Source: Beta vulgaris subsp. vulgaris (Eukaryota; Streptophyta; Magnoliopsida; Caryophyllales; Amaranthaceae). From it: a stretch of DNA of 64,000 nt. The position numbers were made by a program, and so were the translations under genes. Below the pieces are notes generated by a model, which did not search any database, was not told the origin of the DNA, and was given only the letters and a program-made list of their open reading frames with translations. Positions 35,741 through 47,265 of this stretch are shown here, one piece after another. The stretch spans positions 6,383,972 to 6,447,971 of the forward strand of contig NC_079210.1 in NCBI RefSeq assembly GCF_026745355.1. Direction: 5' to 3'. Position 1 is the stretch's first letter. Each line of letters opens with the position of its first letter.

Positions 35741-36005
35741 CTTTCCCATATCGTGTATCGTTTGGAATGTTTAAGGGGCGGGTAGTCGGGAATTCAATTG
35801 TTCTCCGAGAAGTTATCAAACTTCATAAACCTACAATATTAGCTTTAGTTAAAACTCACGTGGGGGACAATCATGCTCAAAAATTGTTGAACACCTTAAT
35901 TTTAATGGTCACATTAGAGTCGGTGCTCAAGGATTTAGTAGTGGGATTTGGGTGTACTGGAAGCCCGAATTAGTCATTGTTAATTCTATTGAACAAAATT
36001 AGCAG
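35741..36005 (+). pseudogene. Third LINE: endonuclease N-terminal fragment
   Basis: After CIVWNV the expected WN-x-G start of an APE endonuclease is interrupted by a stop. In changing frames, an ILALVKTHV segment (where relatives have an E-T-K/H motif) and a GIWVYWKPE segment follow. The match stops near 36005, where Sirevirus-like DNA begins, so the rest of ORF2 is missing. Confidence 0.6.
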
Positions 36006-36009
36006 TCTT

Positions 36010-36870
36010 ACAAGTAGAAGGTCATTAAACTTGAAAAGAAGATGGCCAAGACTGAGATGTTTTTCTTTCCCTATAAGAGATCAAAGCTCAACTTCCTTTA
36101 GCAAAGATTGCTACTGGTTCTGCTAATCCTCCTCTTCTAGATGATCCCTGTCTTTTAGTTGATCCCCATCTTCCTAGTGATCCTATAGAAGAGGATCCAT
36201 ATAATGATGAGGAAGATGAAGAAGGTTTTGGTTCCTCTTACTCCTCTTCCAACAAAGAAGAAGAAGAAGAAGATGATGATGACTCTGATGGAAAGGAAGA
36301 AGAAGAGGATGAAGACGATGACGAGGAGGGATTGCTTGTTTCAGCTGTTTCCCCCCTTCCCATCTGATAAATGTTTATGCAATACTGTTTCCACCCCTTT
36401 GTTACAAAACAATCTTTTAGGTAATTTAGGTTCTCCTTTTACTACGCTGTTTGTACTTGGATAATTTGCATTTTGATTTATAAACTGTGAGTTGCATGCC
36501 TAACCTGATTTCTTGCAGCACGATTACTTGATTGATAGTTGATGCTATTAATTCTGGATGAAGCGATAAGTTATGTGCAATGACTCTCACATTGAGTACT
36601 TTTTAATGATGCCAAAAGGGGGAAAATTAGTTGAAGTTGAAGCACCTAAGTGTATAGATTGAGTTTTCCTTAGTATAGTTTTAGTTTAATAAAAAAATAT
36701 GTTAGGTTTAGGAAATCGTTCAAATAGTTAATTGTTCCAACCTTTTGAGTTTTGTGTCAAGTAGGCTTTTTTAATGAGTTATTTGAGCTTTAGTTGAAGT
36801 TATCTACTTATACTAACTAGTTGATTGTATGAAACTTCAAAGAGTTTGTCATCATTAAAAAGGTAAAATT
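36010..36870 (+). mobile_element. Sirevirus-like copia 3' region (acidic frame and polypurine tracts)
   Basis: An open frame without an ATG (about 36077-36365) encodes a run of Asp and Glu residues with Ser. Downstream are a polypurine-like atgatgccaaaaggggga near 36606 and a second, decayed one (catcattaaaaaggtaaaa, 36850-36868) directly before the LTR. The phrase atgatgccaaaaggggga before an LTR is characteristic of Sireviruses in the Ty1/copia group. The acidic frame could be part of gag or of the extra 3' gene, which I cannot settle. Confidence 0.5.
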
Positions 36871-38110
36871 TATTGAGTCCCCTAGGTTTTGAATGATGAC
36901 AGATAGCTGCAAGGAATAATTATTCTTATGCCTATTTATGAGTCGTTATCAGGAAATAGCTGAGAAAATAAATTTCCAAGACGATTTGTTATGCTATGAT
37001 GTTTCTTGTGTAGCAAACAGGTTTATTACAAGACTTGAAGTTAGAAGGACACTTGAAGATGTTCGAGGAAAAGACAAGTATCAAATTGTTGAATCAAGGG
37101 AAGTTTCAAGAATTGAAGTACATGAAGATGGTATAGGATCTTTCATTTGATTCATATTAGGTCTTCATATAATATTTGCCTATGATATTCTTAAAAGAAT
37201 TTTTTGTGTTGTTATTAATGCGAAAGAGTGGGGCTTTGAATATGGGAACTAATTGGTTACATATTCTAAACACTACTAAGTATGGTAACAATTCTCGGTA
37301 CCAGTTACTTTGTAGGATGATTGTGTTGGCTATTTAGAAAAGATTTTCGGGAAAATATTTTTTCAAATACTTTCCATAAGAAAAGATTGCCAGCCTTTAG
37401 AATCTTTATTCAGTATTCTCATTCCTTAAAGCGTGTAAATATCTTGGATAATATCTTTCATTCAAGAGAGATATTGGTCAATATATACTTTCCATAACTT
37501 AATATTATTATATCTTTGATATCTTGAGTTAAGGTACGTTAGTTTAAAGGTTAGACCTAAGTCTATAAATACCGAATAATGATTTTAAATCACCCTTGAC
37601 GCTCTCCCGAATTTTTTAACTAACTTTGAGATCTTTCACAAAGGAAAAGCTAAACAGTTTTCAAAGATAGAGTACGCATTATATAGAGCTTTACATTACT
37701 CTTTATTTGCTTTATAAGAAAACGTGATTTAAGAGAAACTGATTATATTGAATCTCTAACAGACATGTTAGAGATTGGGTAGTGTTTGTGAGTTCATTCG
37801 CGAGCACTTGTGGATTTAAGTGCGAGATAGCACACTAGAGTTAGTGTAGGGTGTGATGTTTTCCTAAATTAAGGGGAAAATTGCGAGAGTATTCTTGCTT
37901 TTCAGAGTTGATTAATAAGAAAACTAACATAAGAGGATGTAGGCCCTTGTTTGGCCGAACTTCATTGAATTTAGTGTGTTCTTAACTGCTTACACGTCCT
38001 ATTATTTCCGTTGTCTAGAACCAGCTCAATTTATTCCTTATTAAATTGAAATAATTTGAATTTAGCACCAATACTCTTAATTACTCAATTCACTGCCCTT
38101 ATTGAGTACA
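36871..38110 (+). repeat. Sirevirus-like LTR, first copy
   Basis: The sequence from tattgagtcccctagg is repeated, diverged, at 54302-55320. Shared landmarks are tttgaat(g/a), gatgtttc(t/a)tgtgta, acaggtttatt, gaagatgttcgagg, a TATA box ctataaatac (37563 and about 54978) and tgtttgtgagttcattcgcgag. It follows a polypurine tract, so it is a 3' LTR. Its right end is uncertain: copia RT begins by 38130. Confidence 0.65.
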
Positions 38111-38129
38111 TTGTAAACCTTTAAATATT

Positions 38130-38652
38130 ATTTTTATGGTCTTTTATGTGGATAGCATATTTTTCATAAGAATCGATAAAACCATGCTTGACTCAGTCAA
38201 GAAATGGCTTAAACATAGTTTCTCTGTGAAAGAACTTGGAGAGGTTGACTACATCTTGGGAATAAAGATTTGCATAGATAGATCGAAAAGGCTGATTGGA
38301 CTTAGTCAAGATACTTATATTCATAAGGTTCTTGTAAGGTTCAAGCTAGAAAACACCAAAATAGGTTTCATTCCCATGTAATATGGCATAACACTTGACA
38401 AGACTATGTGTCCTTCGAGTCCTGATGAGGTTAAGCGTATAAGTAATGTTCCCCATGCTTCTGTAGTAAGATGCCATGGTATGCGCACTCAGTCGAATGT
38501 TACATATATTTTTTAGTATATGCAGTATATACTAGTAAATTCCAGGAAATGCATACTGGATGGCAACGAAGAGTATCTTTAAGTACTTATGAAGGACTAA
38601 GGATAATTTCATAGTTTATGGTGGAGTTAATGTGTTGGTTGTTAATGGATAC
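38130..38652 (+). pseudogene. Ty1/copia reverse transcriptase, C-terminal part
   Basis: The plus frame 38136-38381 begins with FYVDSI, the catalytic YVDD with its last Asp changed to Ser, then VKELGEVDYILGIKI and LIGLSQDTYIHKVL. After a stop, other frames continue with a CPSSPDEVKRISNVPHAS segment and reach the RNase H start at 38640. The N-terminal half of RT is absent. The replaced Asp would abolish activity. Confidence 0.8.
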
Positions 38653-40117
38653 GTGATAGGCTAAAGTCGTATCACCTAATCAAAAATAACCTAAGGTCCA
38701 CTAACTAGTAGTCTAGGAAGTCAGGATCGAATCCACAGGGAGAAAGTTATATTATTATATCTGAAGTCTAATATTACACAAACAAAATTAGATGAATAGA
38801 GTGTGTTACTAAACTAAGCAAATAACAGAACTAAATAAAAAGGTATAAATCGATTAATAAAAGCACTGGAATTATGGGTCACTATGCATACAATTCGGGA
38901 AATCAGGGACGAATAACAACCACCTAATAAGTCAAACTGTCTAGGCACATGTAATTTCTCTCGAACATTACCTCCCTCAAAGATCACCCAGCCGCTCTCG
39001 CATAGTCAAGAGTCACTTTGCCTAATGATTGAAAGCCTTTACAGTATCTCTTCTCTGGAAGTAGATTCAGTATTGCAATAATAGAAATATAAATCAAGCC
39101 TAAATTATTATAAATCTAGCATGAAGATTCAACCATAGGAAACAATTGAAATACAAGGCAATCGAACTAATCTACCAATCCCTCATTGCATACATAGATC
39201 CCCACAATCCTAGAAATAGAACTACTCACTCATAATTATGAAAACAATAACAAAATTAATATAAAAACTCATACTTTGAAACATTGCAAATACCAAAGAA
39301 AAGAATCTAATTCACAATAGAGGAAGTAATAAAGAAAGATTACCGAACTATATTGAACTTGTAAATAAGAAAAAGGTTCGATCTTGAATTGAAATAAAAA
39401 AGCACTAAATTAGGGTTCTTCAAACACTCTCTAGAGAAAACTAATAACAAAAACCAAGATGTCATCTAGAAATTCTAATTTTGCTATTTATACAAGTCCT
39501 AAAACTAATAAGGAAAAGCCTAAAAATCAGCCCCAAATTCATTAAAAAATGTGTGGCGCAACGTCACCCGATCGAATCGGGATCCAACATAGAGAAAGCA
39601 GCTCAAAATCACAGGCGCCTGATGTCATCGGGCCGCCTAAAAGCTCGGTAGCTGCACAACAGATTTTCCATGGGCGCCCGATGTTGTCGGGCCAAATCGC
39701 CCCATCGGGCGTCAACAGCGAATTACGACTGGGCTTCAAAGCCCGATTGGGCCCGCAACAGAAATCATTGCCTTGCTTCTGCGCCTGATCGAGCTGTGGC
39801 GCCCGATTCTGTCGGGCCAAGCATTATTTACTCATTTCTTGGCTTAAGAGTCAAATCTTTGGCTCTTCTTTTGCTCAAGGTTCCGGAAAGCGTCCTCGGG
39901 ATCTCGGGACTCAGCGTCCAACGTCTTCAATCCAATGTAGCGGTCATATAACAGATAGAAAGTAGGGAGTAGTTCCCCAAAACCTGCAATACAACACAAA
40001 ACAGCAAACCACAACTAGATAGAGAGAGTTAGTGCAAAATGGCTCCTAAGTGCACCATAAGCATCACTTTTATCATATAAGTAGGGGGAAAACTCTATAT
40101 AAAATCATAACATGAAT
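38653..40117. mobile_element. Unnamed dispersed repeat inserted in copia RNase H
   Basis: The copia frame is broken exactly between ggatac (38652) and accaatgc (40118). The flanks ggatac and gaatac suggest a short target duplication with one change. The insert starts tgataggctaaagtcgtatc and has the phrase gaagtcaggatcgaatccacagggag. A related phrase (gggtcgatcccatgggaag) occurs in the repeat at 51404. It ends with a PPT-like aagtagggggaaaa near 40080. No open frame is credible. The class is common in plants by my recollection of its opening phrase, but I cannot name it. Confidence 0.45.
39549..39830. repeat. GC-rich cluster of (g)gcgcccgat / atcgggc palindromic motifs
   Basis: Within AT-rich DNA this 280-bp block repeats gcccgat and tcgggc many times in both orientations, for example gcgcccgatgttgtcgggcc (39673-39692) and gcgcccgattctgtcgggcc (39800-39819), each able to form a hairpin. 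Open frames on both strands are a by-product of the GC content. Confidence 0.7.
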
Positions 40118-40560
40118 ACACCAATGCAGGCTTCCAAATTGACAAACATGACTTCCAATCCCAATCTGGGTTTCATTTTTTTATTTCAATGGAAGAGCTG
40201 TGAGCTAGGACCTGGAAGAGTTTTAAGCAGAGTACAATTGCAGATTCTACAACAAAGGTTGAGTATATTGCAGTAGCAGATACATCAAATGAAGTTGTTT
40301 GGATCAAAACTTCATTGGTGAAGCTTCTGCACTTACTAGCATTGAAAATGACATGGAGTTGCACTGTGACAACAATGACGCCTTACTCAGTTCCAAGAAC
40401 CCATATAACACTAAAAGTCCAAACATATGCTCAAAAAATTCTATTTCATTCGAGAGATCTTTGGAAGAGATGATGTGAAAGTAAGAGAGGTTTAACTGGG
40501 AATAATGTGACGAATCTTCTGACTAAACCATTGCTTAAACTAAGCATAATAGTCATACTA
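40118..40560 (+). pseudogene. Ty1/copia RNase H, C-terminal part
   Basis: In changing frames the sequence reads QSQSGFHFF, QSTIADSTTKVEYIAVADTSNEVVWIK, a DMELHCDNN segment, and finally NNVTNLLTKPLLK, in the order seen in copia RNase H domains. Several stops and frame shifts are present. It continues the pol sequence interrupted at 38652. Confidence 0.8.
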
Positions 40561-40599
40561 AGTCTATGGGCCTAAGCATATGGGAGAATGGCTTTAGGT

Positions 40600-41465
40600 T
40601 ATTTACTTCATGTTTACAATTGTAAAGACATTTATTATGCTTTGAATATTTATCAATAAAATTTTGATTTATTATTTAATTATTTGGTTTAGAGTTAAAT
40701 AAAATATCCAAAAAATTGTGTTTTCAAATAGGATTATTGAAGACATTTTGATAATGGAACCCTATAACGTGAACTGAAATCACAATTTATTTAAAGTCCC
40801 TAGTATAGATCACATAAGTGATTTGGTTAAATACTAGCATATAATTAATTGATATCGCATTTCCATGGGCTATGGAGACATAGAGAGTTAACCTAATTAT
40901 GTTCTTATAGTAGAATCAAACTTCTTTATTTAGGGGATTCGTTTGACATGAGTATGTCTTAATTACCATGAGATAATTATTTAAACCTCGATGATGTTAA
41001 CCGTCGCGTCGTAAAAGTAGGTTATAAAGGCACGCAGTGGTTAGGTGAACTGAGAATTGATTGGGAGTTATGCTCATACAAGAGTGGATAAATCCTCCTA
41101 TTAGATAGGCATTGTATCTAGGTCTTTTAAGTTATAACTGAAAAAATTGCATGGCCATGCGGATTCAAGTGTTAATTTGTATTTGAACAATTCAAAATCG
41201 GGAATTAAGGAACACAAATTTGAGCATAACATATGTTATGAAATTTGGCATTAAGTGAATTTAAGGAATTTATCATTACGTTTTTGTCTTCAAACAACTG
41301 GAGGATTGAAAGAATATGTCCTTAGACATTTCCGGCAATCACAAAATATAAATAGGAATAATTTTGAATATAGTAAAGTTAATTATTTTAGTAATCATAT
41401 TTGCTTGCCATAAAATAAGTTAGTAGGAAAATCATGATTGCTCCTACACCTAAAATACATAAATT
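40600..41465 (+). repeat. Probable copia LTR / 3' flank of the pol remnant
   Basis: This stretch follows the copia RNase H end. Phrases such as aggggattcgtttgacatgag, gttaaccgtcgcgtcgtaaaa, ggcacgcagtggttaggtgaactgagaattg and ttagataggcattgtat are typical of the DNA downstream of this copia pol type. No second copy is present in the window, so LTR status is inferred. It ends where the gypsy-type LTR begins. Confidence 0.4.
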
Positions 41466-42137
41466 TTAATCCCTCATAATTTTATGAATTTTATAAATAT
41501 ATTTAAAATATATTTATATATTTTTTAGTATATAAATAATTAATTTCTTAAAGTGTTAACTATTTTTGAAGTCAAAGGATCATTTAATATTTTTAAACAT
41601 ACAAATATTTTATTGGGTTATACTTTGAAAGTTATTTAATAATTTGGTTGGTTTGAGTTGAAGTATAAAAGAGTTTAAAGAATGGGTTAGAGGAGCCCAA
41701 TTCAATTTAAGCACTCAATCAACAAAATTTAAAAGTCCAAACACACTTTTCTAAATCCACAAGCGTTAGTATTGCAAACTTATATAAATCCCATGAGAGC
41801 CTGAAAAATTCCCACACAATTACACTCTAATTTTCTCTCCTCTCCCCCCTCACTTGGTCATCTCTCTCTCTATCTCCTCTCTCTCACCCAAATATTCTCT
41901 CTCTTGCTTCGTCCTCCTCCGTTGCCAGTCGCAGCCCCACCGGACCGCTGCCAGCAGCAACCGTCGCTGTCGACAGCAGTCCAGCGCCGCCTTCTCCCTC
42001 TCGGCCACGCGTGTTTCTTCCTCCTTCCTCTTTGGTTTACTTCTCTCTCCATGCTTTATATTATTTTAATGATAAGTTTTAATGGTTTAAGTATTGTTTT
42101 GGTGTTTTAATAATTTGTATTTGTAACTATTTTAATA
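41466..42137 (+). repeat. Gypsy-type LTR, left piece
   Basis: It starts near a taatccctcataattttat that resembles the inverted terminus (TGTAATCCCCCACAATTTTA) of the gypsy LTR at 11211. It has the shared gggttagaggagccca, a TATA box tatataaat (41781-41789) and a CT-rich leader (41820-42050). The frames 41854-42110 on both strands come from this leader and are not genes. The LTR resumes after the Helitron (42750-42801) and after the virus (50718-51403). Confidence 0.6.
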
Positions 42138-42749
42138 CTAGTTTTTTATGCACGATATGCATGCGGCGACATTTTTGGTCTAACTATTGCTCGGTAATAA
42201 AGGAATTCAAAAACAAAAGTACGCATCTAAGTTCACATTCATTTGGTGAGCAAGAAAGATTTAGATACTTACAAATAGTATTTAAAAATTATTTTAATAA
42301 TTAAGTATAAGTGATGAAATTGCATATCCATGTAATAAAGGGAATTCAATTTTTTTGGAGTTTGTGCTTGTAATTAATTTTGTATTATGGCAAATTTTAT
42401 TTAAGTTTGAATATGAGTTGTCTGTTTAATAAGAATGTCGTATTTTTTTATTGTCTGTGGTATTAATTTTTGGTAAGTTATTGATTATGAAATTTTTTTT
42501 AGTTGATTGGGTGTGAATATAATTTGAATGAATCTTTTATTGGAAAGTTTATGTGATTGACCGTTATATGAGTTGATTGAGTTTAATAGAGATTTGATTA
42601 AAAAAATTTTTGGCAAGTTTATGCGTGTATGGTTTTTGATTTACTATTGAAAGGTGTAGTTGGATTGTAATATTTATGTGTGTGGAGGGGTGAATATGTA
42701 AATTAATAGGGAGACACCATTGCTCCCCTCTTGGCTTATGTAATAGAGA
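42138..42749 (-). mobile_element. Non-autonomous Helitron, 612 bp, minus strand
   Basis: On the minus strand it starts TCTCTATTACATAAGCCAAG after an A (42750) and ends with a hairpin-forming gcatgcatatcgtgcat, then aaaaaaCTAG, next base T (42137). Removing it joins LTR sequence on both sides in agreement with 32960-33060 (aattatgtagtttatataatg against gattatataagtagtttagtg). No Helitron gene is present. Confidence 0.72.
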
Positions 42750-42797
42750 TTAATTTCAGATTATATAAGTAGTTTAGTGGAGTCAATAAATTTCAAA

Positions 42798-42801
<4 letters not shown>
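42750..42801 (+). repeat. Gypsy-type LTR, middle piece
   Basis: These 52 bases (ttaatttcagattatataag, then a stretch ending in aataaatttcaaattt) align with about 33010-33060 of the related LTR and lie between the Helitron and the TA run bordering the virus. Confidence 0.55.

Positions 42802-42879
<78 letters not shown>
42802..42879. repeat. Left TA-dinucleotide run at the viral border
   Basis: Nearly pure (TA)n with two small slips, ending directly against the viral primer site. The open frame 42777-42962 across it is only a translation of the repeat. Confidence 0.95.
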
Positions 42880-42881
42880 CC

Positions 42882-42895
42882 TGGTATCAGAGCCA
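42882..42895 (+). promoter_or_regulatory. Primer binding site for initiator tRNA-Met
   Basis: TGGTATCAGAGCCA is complementary to the 3' end of plant initiator Met-tRNA, the primer for minus-strand synthesis in caulimovirids and many retrotransposons. By convention it is base 1 of the viral genome. Here it lies directly at the virus-host junction. Confidence 0.92.
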
Positions 42896-43122
42896 AGGGG
42901 TATTAGTATTTTTGTTCCTTATAAAACTTTATCTTTCTGGTTATAGTACTTTCCATTCTTAACTCTTGCTCCAGTCCTTTTTATTTCGGCTATTTTTAAG
43001 GTTTGTAGAGGCAGTAAGTCCCAAAAGTGGCGGTCAGACCATAGGGCTACACCTTCTCTATGGCAGGTAGATTATAGGCTTGTACCAAGTGTTAACCCTG
43101 GTCTAAGTTTTTTAACCAGATC

Positions 43123-43950
43123 ATGAGTTCTATTTGGAGCAGAGGAACTTCATCCTCTTCTCATGGTAGTAGTAGTAAAGCCAATAAGCTGGTAAAAAAT
43201 GAAACTTTTACTATGAAAATCTTGAACAAAGTATTGACAATTGGGAAATACCCAGAGTCAATAAAGACCAAATTTACAAAATGAGTAGATATAACATTTT
43301 TAAAACAGATTATATTATCAAAACCCAAGAACGTGATATACATTTAACAAAGCCTATTGATACTATAAAATTGTTTTCAGCTAAAACCTTGCAAAAACAT
43401 GTTGAAAAGGGATATCGTTACATCCATATAGGATTGGTTCAAGTAGGTTTAAAACCTCTTACAAAAGAAGGATTGAATTCTTCAGTCCTTGTGGCTCTCA
43501 GAGATGGCCGATTCAAAGACTTTAATGATTCCTTATTAGGAACAATAGAGTCAAGCTTATGCATGGGTCCAGTCTCGTTCGATTGTTATCCAAATTTCAG
43601 TGTCTCTTTAAGTGATAAAAATATCTTATCCTCCTTGCTTTTGCAAATCAAAACTCATAATTACAAAATGTTCGATGGTTCTATACCAGTAGCTTTGATT
43701 TATAAAGTCCACTACAAAGCCATGATGTCTGCTTTTAATACTAAAAACATACAACATAGCAAGAAGGAGAAACTCTCCTCCTCCAAACCGACCTTTCTAG
43801 GTCTAACATAAGAATCCCTAGACCAATACAATGGAATGACGTCAGTCTTCCTGATGATTGGTTCCTCGAGGGAGCAGCTGAACCTGAAGAGCAATCCCAG
43901 CTCTTCCAGAACCTAACACCGATTTACAACAAGTTGTACAGTACTCTGAT
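43123..43950 (+). pseudogene. Pararetroviral movement-protein region
   Basis: An ATG at 43123 opens a Ser-rich N-terminus that stops near 43272. A second frame (to 43811) carries the body of a 30K-type movement protein, including the GLVQVGLKPL segment, LRDGRFKDF and a C-terminal ALIYKVHYKAMM segment. A third frame continues past a stop at 43809-43811. Such proteins enlarge plasmodesmata for cell-to-cell spread. At least two frame changes make this region non-coding. Assignment rests on motif resemblance and on position after the primer site. Confidence 0.75.
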
Positions 43951-46232
43951 GGTAGTGTAAAACTTAGTTTTAACAGGAGCATTAGCTCCAGATATTCAGA
44001 CCATTCCTCTGTTGAAAACCTTGGAAGGTCTTCCTCATCTACCTTCTATAAACAACATGCATTACAAACGACAAATCAGTTGTCCTAGAAATAATTATCC
44101 AGAAAGGCCAAGGTATTCTACCTCAGATATACCCTCACCTTCCATCCAAAATGTTGAATATAGAACCCAAGTTCCACACCCCGTTTATGCTGAACGACAG
44201 TCTCCTCCAGACTCGCCATCGGCTTCGGTTATAACTGAGAACATTGCAAATGAGCTAAACGTCCTTGAAAAGAACTTTGAGGTCAATAAAAAATTAGTTC
44301 ATGAAGACTTTTATGCCACACATAATCTCTCAAAGAGAACGTGGTTTTTTTGAACATTTCCTAGATATACGTGCACAAATACAAGAAAGTTACTACAACT
44401 TTTTAGTTCAACACAAAGCTCATATTTTATTTTTTGACTGGTTTGAACTATATAGTTTTGACCACAACATTGTTTACCCTTTTAAATCCATAGAACCTGT
44501 AAACACCAGCAGAAGGACATCCGTCTGGGAGACTCCAGATGGCACTGTTCAAGCTGACCATCCTCCTTCGACAAATTACCTTCTCCGTAGGAGAACACAA
44601 GGTAGAGGCCTCACCTCTAAAGATACCTCAAGATGAAGATACCACAAACCTCAAAAATATTGTCCTACAAAACAACTTCACCAATATTACCCTCAACACG
44701 TTAGGAAAGCAACTTTCCAGAATTGAGAAACATAACCTTAAAACTGATACAAACTCGGTCTCAACCCCTGTAGATAAGATCCTCCGAAATCCGATTTTTA
44801 AACCATTTCAGATTTCGCAAAAGGCACAAAACGAGGTCATGACTTCAAAAACCGAATTTCTTCAGCTATCAAAGACCAACTTAGCAGGGTGGAACCTTCT
44901 ACCTCACGAGTTGTTGAGGAAGAAACAGTCCAGAATAACACTATCAGTGTCCTAAACTTAGGTGAAGACACCGATACCGAGACTACCTCCATCCATGACA
45001 AAACACCTGAAATAGCTAAGCTCTCTTGGCAAAATTCTGGTCCTCTTGATGTTATTCCTATAAGATCTAGTGAATTCCAGGTTGGAAGTCAGCCTAACAC
45101 AATTGTTCAACCAAAATATAACGCATCTTCCATTTATGAATGGAACATAGATGGCATGAGTGAACACCAGATTTTAAACCTTTTACAACAGATGACCATG
45201 GCTTCAAATGCTTATAAAACCCAATCTGGTACGTCAGATAAAACGGTTGCAGAACTGTTAATTGCAGGCTTCTCTGGCCAGTTAAAGGGATGGTGGGATT
45301 TCTATCTCACCAAACAACAGCAACTGGACATTTTAAATGCTATCCAAACAACAGAAGATGGGGTTCCCATTCTCAACCAGAATGGAGAACCAACCCAAGA
45401 TTCTGTCTCGACCCTAATCTTTACCTTATCTCTACATTTCATTGGAGATTCCTCCCATCTAAGAGATAAAAACGCAGATCTTTTATCTAATCTTAGTGCA
45501 AAAAACTTAGTGATTTTCAATGGTATAAGAATACTTTTCTCACTAGGGTTTGCTTAGGGAAGATTCTAACCAACCCTTTTGGAAAGAAAAATTCCTAGCA
45601 GGACTCCCAACCATCCTAGGAGAAAAAGTCAGAAACAGAATCCGGGAAGACTTTGGGGAACATATCATCCCTTATGATAGACTAACCTACGGTGAATTAG
45701 TTAGCCTAACCTCTAAACAAGGCCTTCAAATATGTCAGGATTTAAGCTTCAAAAACATCTTAAGAAGGAGTTAAAAGAAACTAAAAAGGAGTTAGGATCC
45801 TTCTGCCAACAGTTTGATAACTCCTTCCCCCAAGCAAAAACTTGCAAAGGAAGTTGTAGTAAACCAACCACTTACCAAAAACCCTATAGAACCCGAAGGT
45901 TTTATAAAAAGACTGAGAAAGTCTTCCATAAAAAACCCTTTGAGCAACGAAAATGGAAGCCCATAAGAAACACCAACAAACCACCCAAAACCGACTTTAA
46001 AAATATAACTTGTTTCAAATGTGGTAAAAAGGGTCATACTGCCAGATATTGTAGAGTTTCTAACAAGATCCAAAATCTTGACCTAGATGATGAGACTCTA
46101 GGAAGAATTTCAGCTCTTCTAATAGAATCTTCTGATGAAGAGACTGAATCTTATAATTCTGCTGAGAGTCATGGACCTCAGATTGATGAAATTGAATCCT
46201 CATCTTCGGAAGAAGATGAACCTTATCCCTAA
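43951..46232 (+). pseudogene. Pararetroviral linker, capsid region and zinc knuckle
   Basis: Overlapping frames (44012-44353, 44301-44636, 44539-44955, 44889-45557, 45550-45774, 45732-46232) cover one continuous region broken by about five frame changes. The first part is Pro/Ser-rich and low in structure. From about 45130 a capsid-like region shows LKGWWDFYLT and FWKEKFLAGLP segments. A Lys-rich stretch then leads to the CCHC knuckle at 46011-46052 (CFKCGKKGHTARYC), followed by an acidic, Ser/Glu-rich tail. The knuckle binds RNA during packaging in relatives. Confidence 0.8.
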
Positions 46233-46265
46233 ACGTTCTAACCAAAGAACAAAGCCTTATCCTAG

Positions 46266-47265
46266 ATGTTATCCAGGATATTAGCAACCCTGATTTACAA
46301 AAACAATACCTTGAGCGCCTTCGTGAATCCCTTGAAGAAAAACCTAAAGAAAAATCTCAACCCCCCCTCCCCCAGCACTGAACCATACAACCTCACCTCT
46401 ATTCTAGAAAAGAGGAGTTCTAGAAAGAAGCCAGAAAGAACCATACAGGATCTTCAGGCCGAAGTTAAAACCATTAAAGCTGACATAAGAGATCTTAAAA
46501 CAAAACAACAGCATGACTCTGCCATAATTCAACTTCTAACCTCTCATATTACTACAGACACCCCTAACGAGAGTGATCCTGACACCGACCCAGGTGAAGA
46601 AAATAGCCCAAAAGTCCCAGAGGATTTCCTCTTTGTTTTAAAAGAGATCAGTTCTAGAAAATATTATATAAAGGTTACACTTGAATTTTCTAGTGATTTC
46701 ATAATTAATACCATAGCTTTATTCGATACCGGGGCAGATTTAAATTGTATTAAATCTAGTCTTGTCCCGAGACGTTTTCATCAAAAAACTTCTGAAAGAC
46801 TTAGCTCGGCTAATAACACCAAGATGCAAATAGAAGGAAAAACTGAAGCCAGCATTCTTAATCAAGGTCTTTCCTAAAAAGCCAGTTTGTCCTTGTTACC
46901 AATATACACCATTCTGTAATTTTGGGAACACCTTTCATAAATATAATAACCCCTTACAATGTTAGCTATGATAGGATATCCTTCAAAACCAAAAATAAGA
47001 AACTAGAATTCCTTTTCCTAGAAAAACCAAAAACTAGGAATCTCAACATTATAAAAGCAAGTTCTATTTACAATAGTGAGATAAATTCTCTTATCAACCG
47101 AAAGCAAAGTGATGTGCACGATCTAAAACAAAAAATCCATTTACAAAAGATCGAAGATCAGTTACAAAGTAGTGCTCTAAAAACCCAAATAGCTGACTTC
47201 CAAAGTCTCCTTGAACGGAAGTTTGCTCTGATCTTCCAAATGCCTTCTGGGATAGAAAGCAACAC
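46266..47265 (+). pseudogene. Pararetroviral aspartic protease region
   Basis: A frame from 46266 has a coiled-coil-like segment (LQAEVKTIKADIRDLKTKQ) and then the catalytic LFDTGADLNCIK, with DTGA at 46725-46736. A frame change near 46860 leads to GTPFINIITPYN and a Lys/Gln-rich link into the RT. The protease would cut the polyprotein. The active-site motif is kept though the frame is not. Confidence 0.85.

Noticed and set aside
36204..36464. Lys/Met-rich 86-codon frame
   Set aside because: It is an off-frame reading of the acidic (gat/gaa-rich) sequence, whose natural frame is the Asp/Glu one.
39542..39951. Overlapping open frames on both strands in the GC-rich block
   Set aside because: Open only because of GC-rich palindromic repeats; no domain and no gene context.
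41854..42110. Frames on both strands near the CT-rich stretch
   Set aside because: They lie in the leader part of the gypsy-type LTR.
42777..42962. Open frame of Ile/Tyr repeats
   Set aside because: It is a direct translation of the TA-dinucleotide run and runs into the viral primer site.
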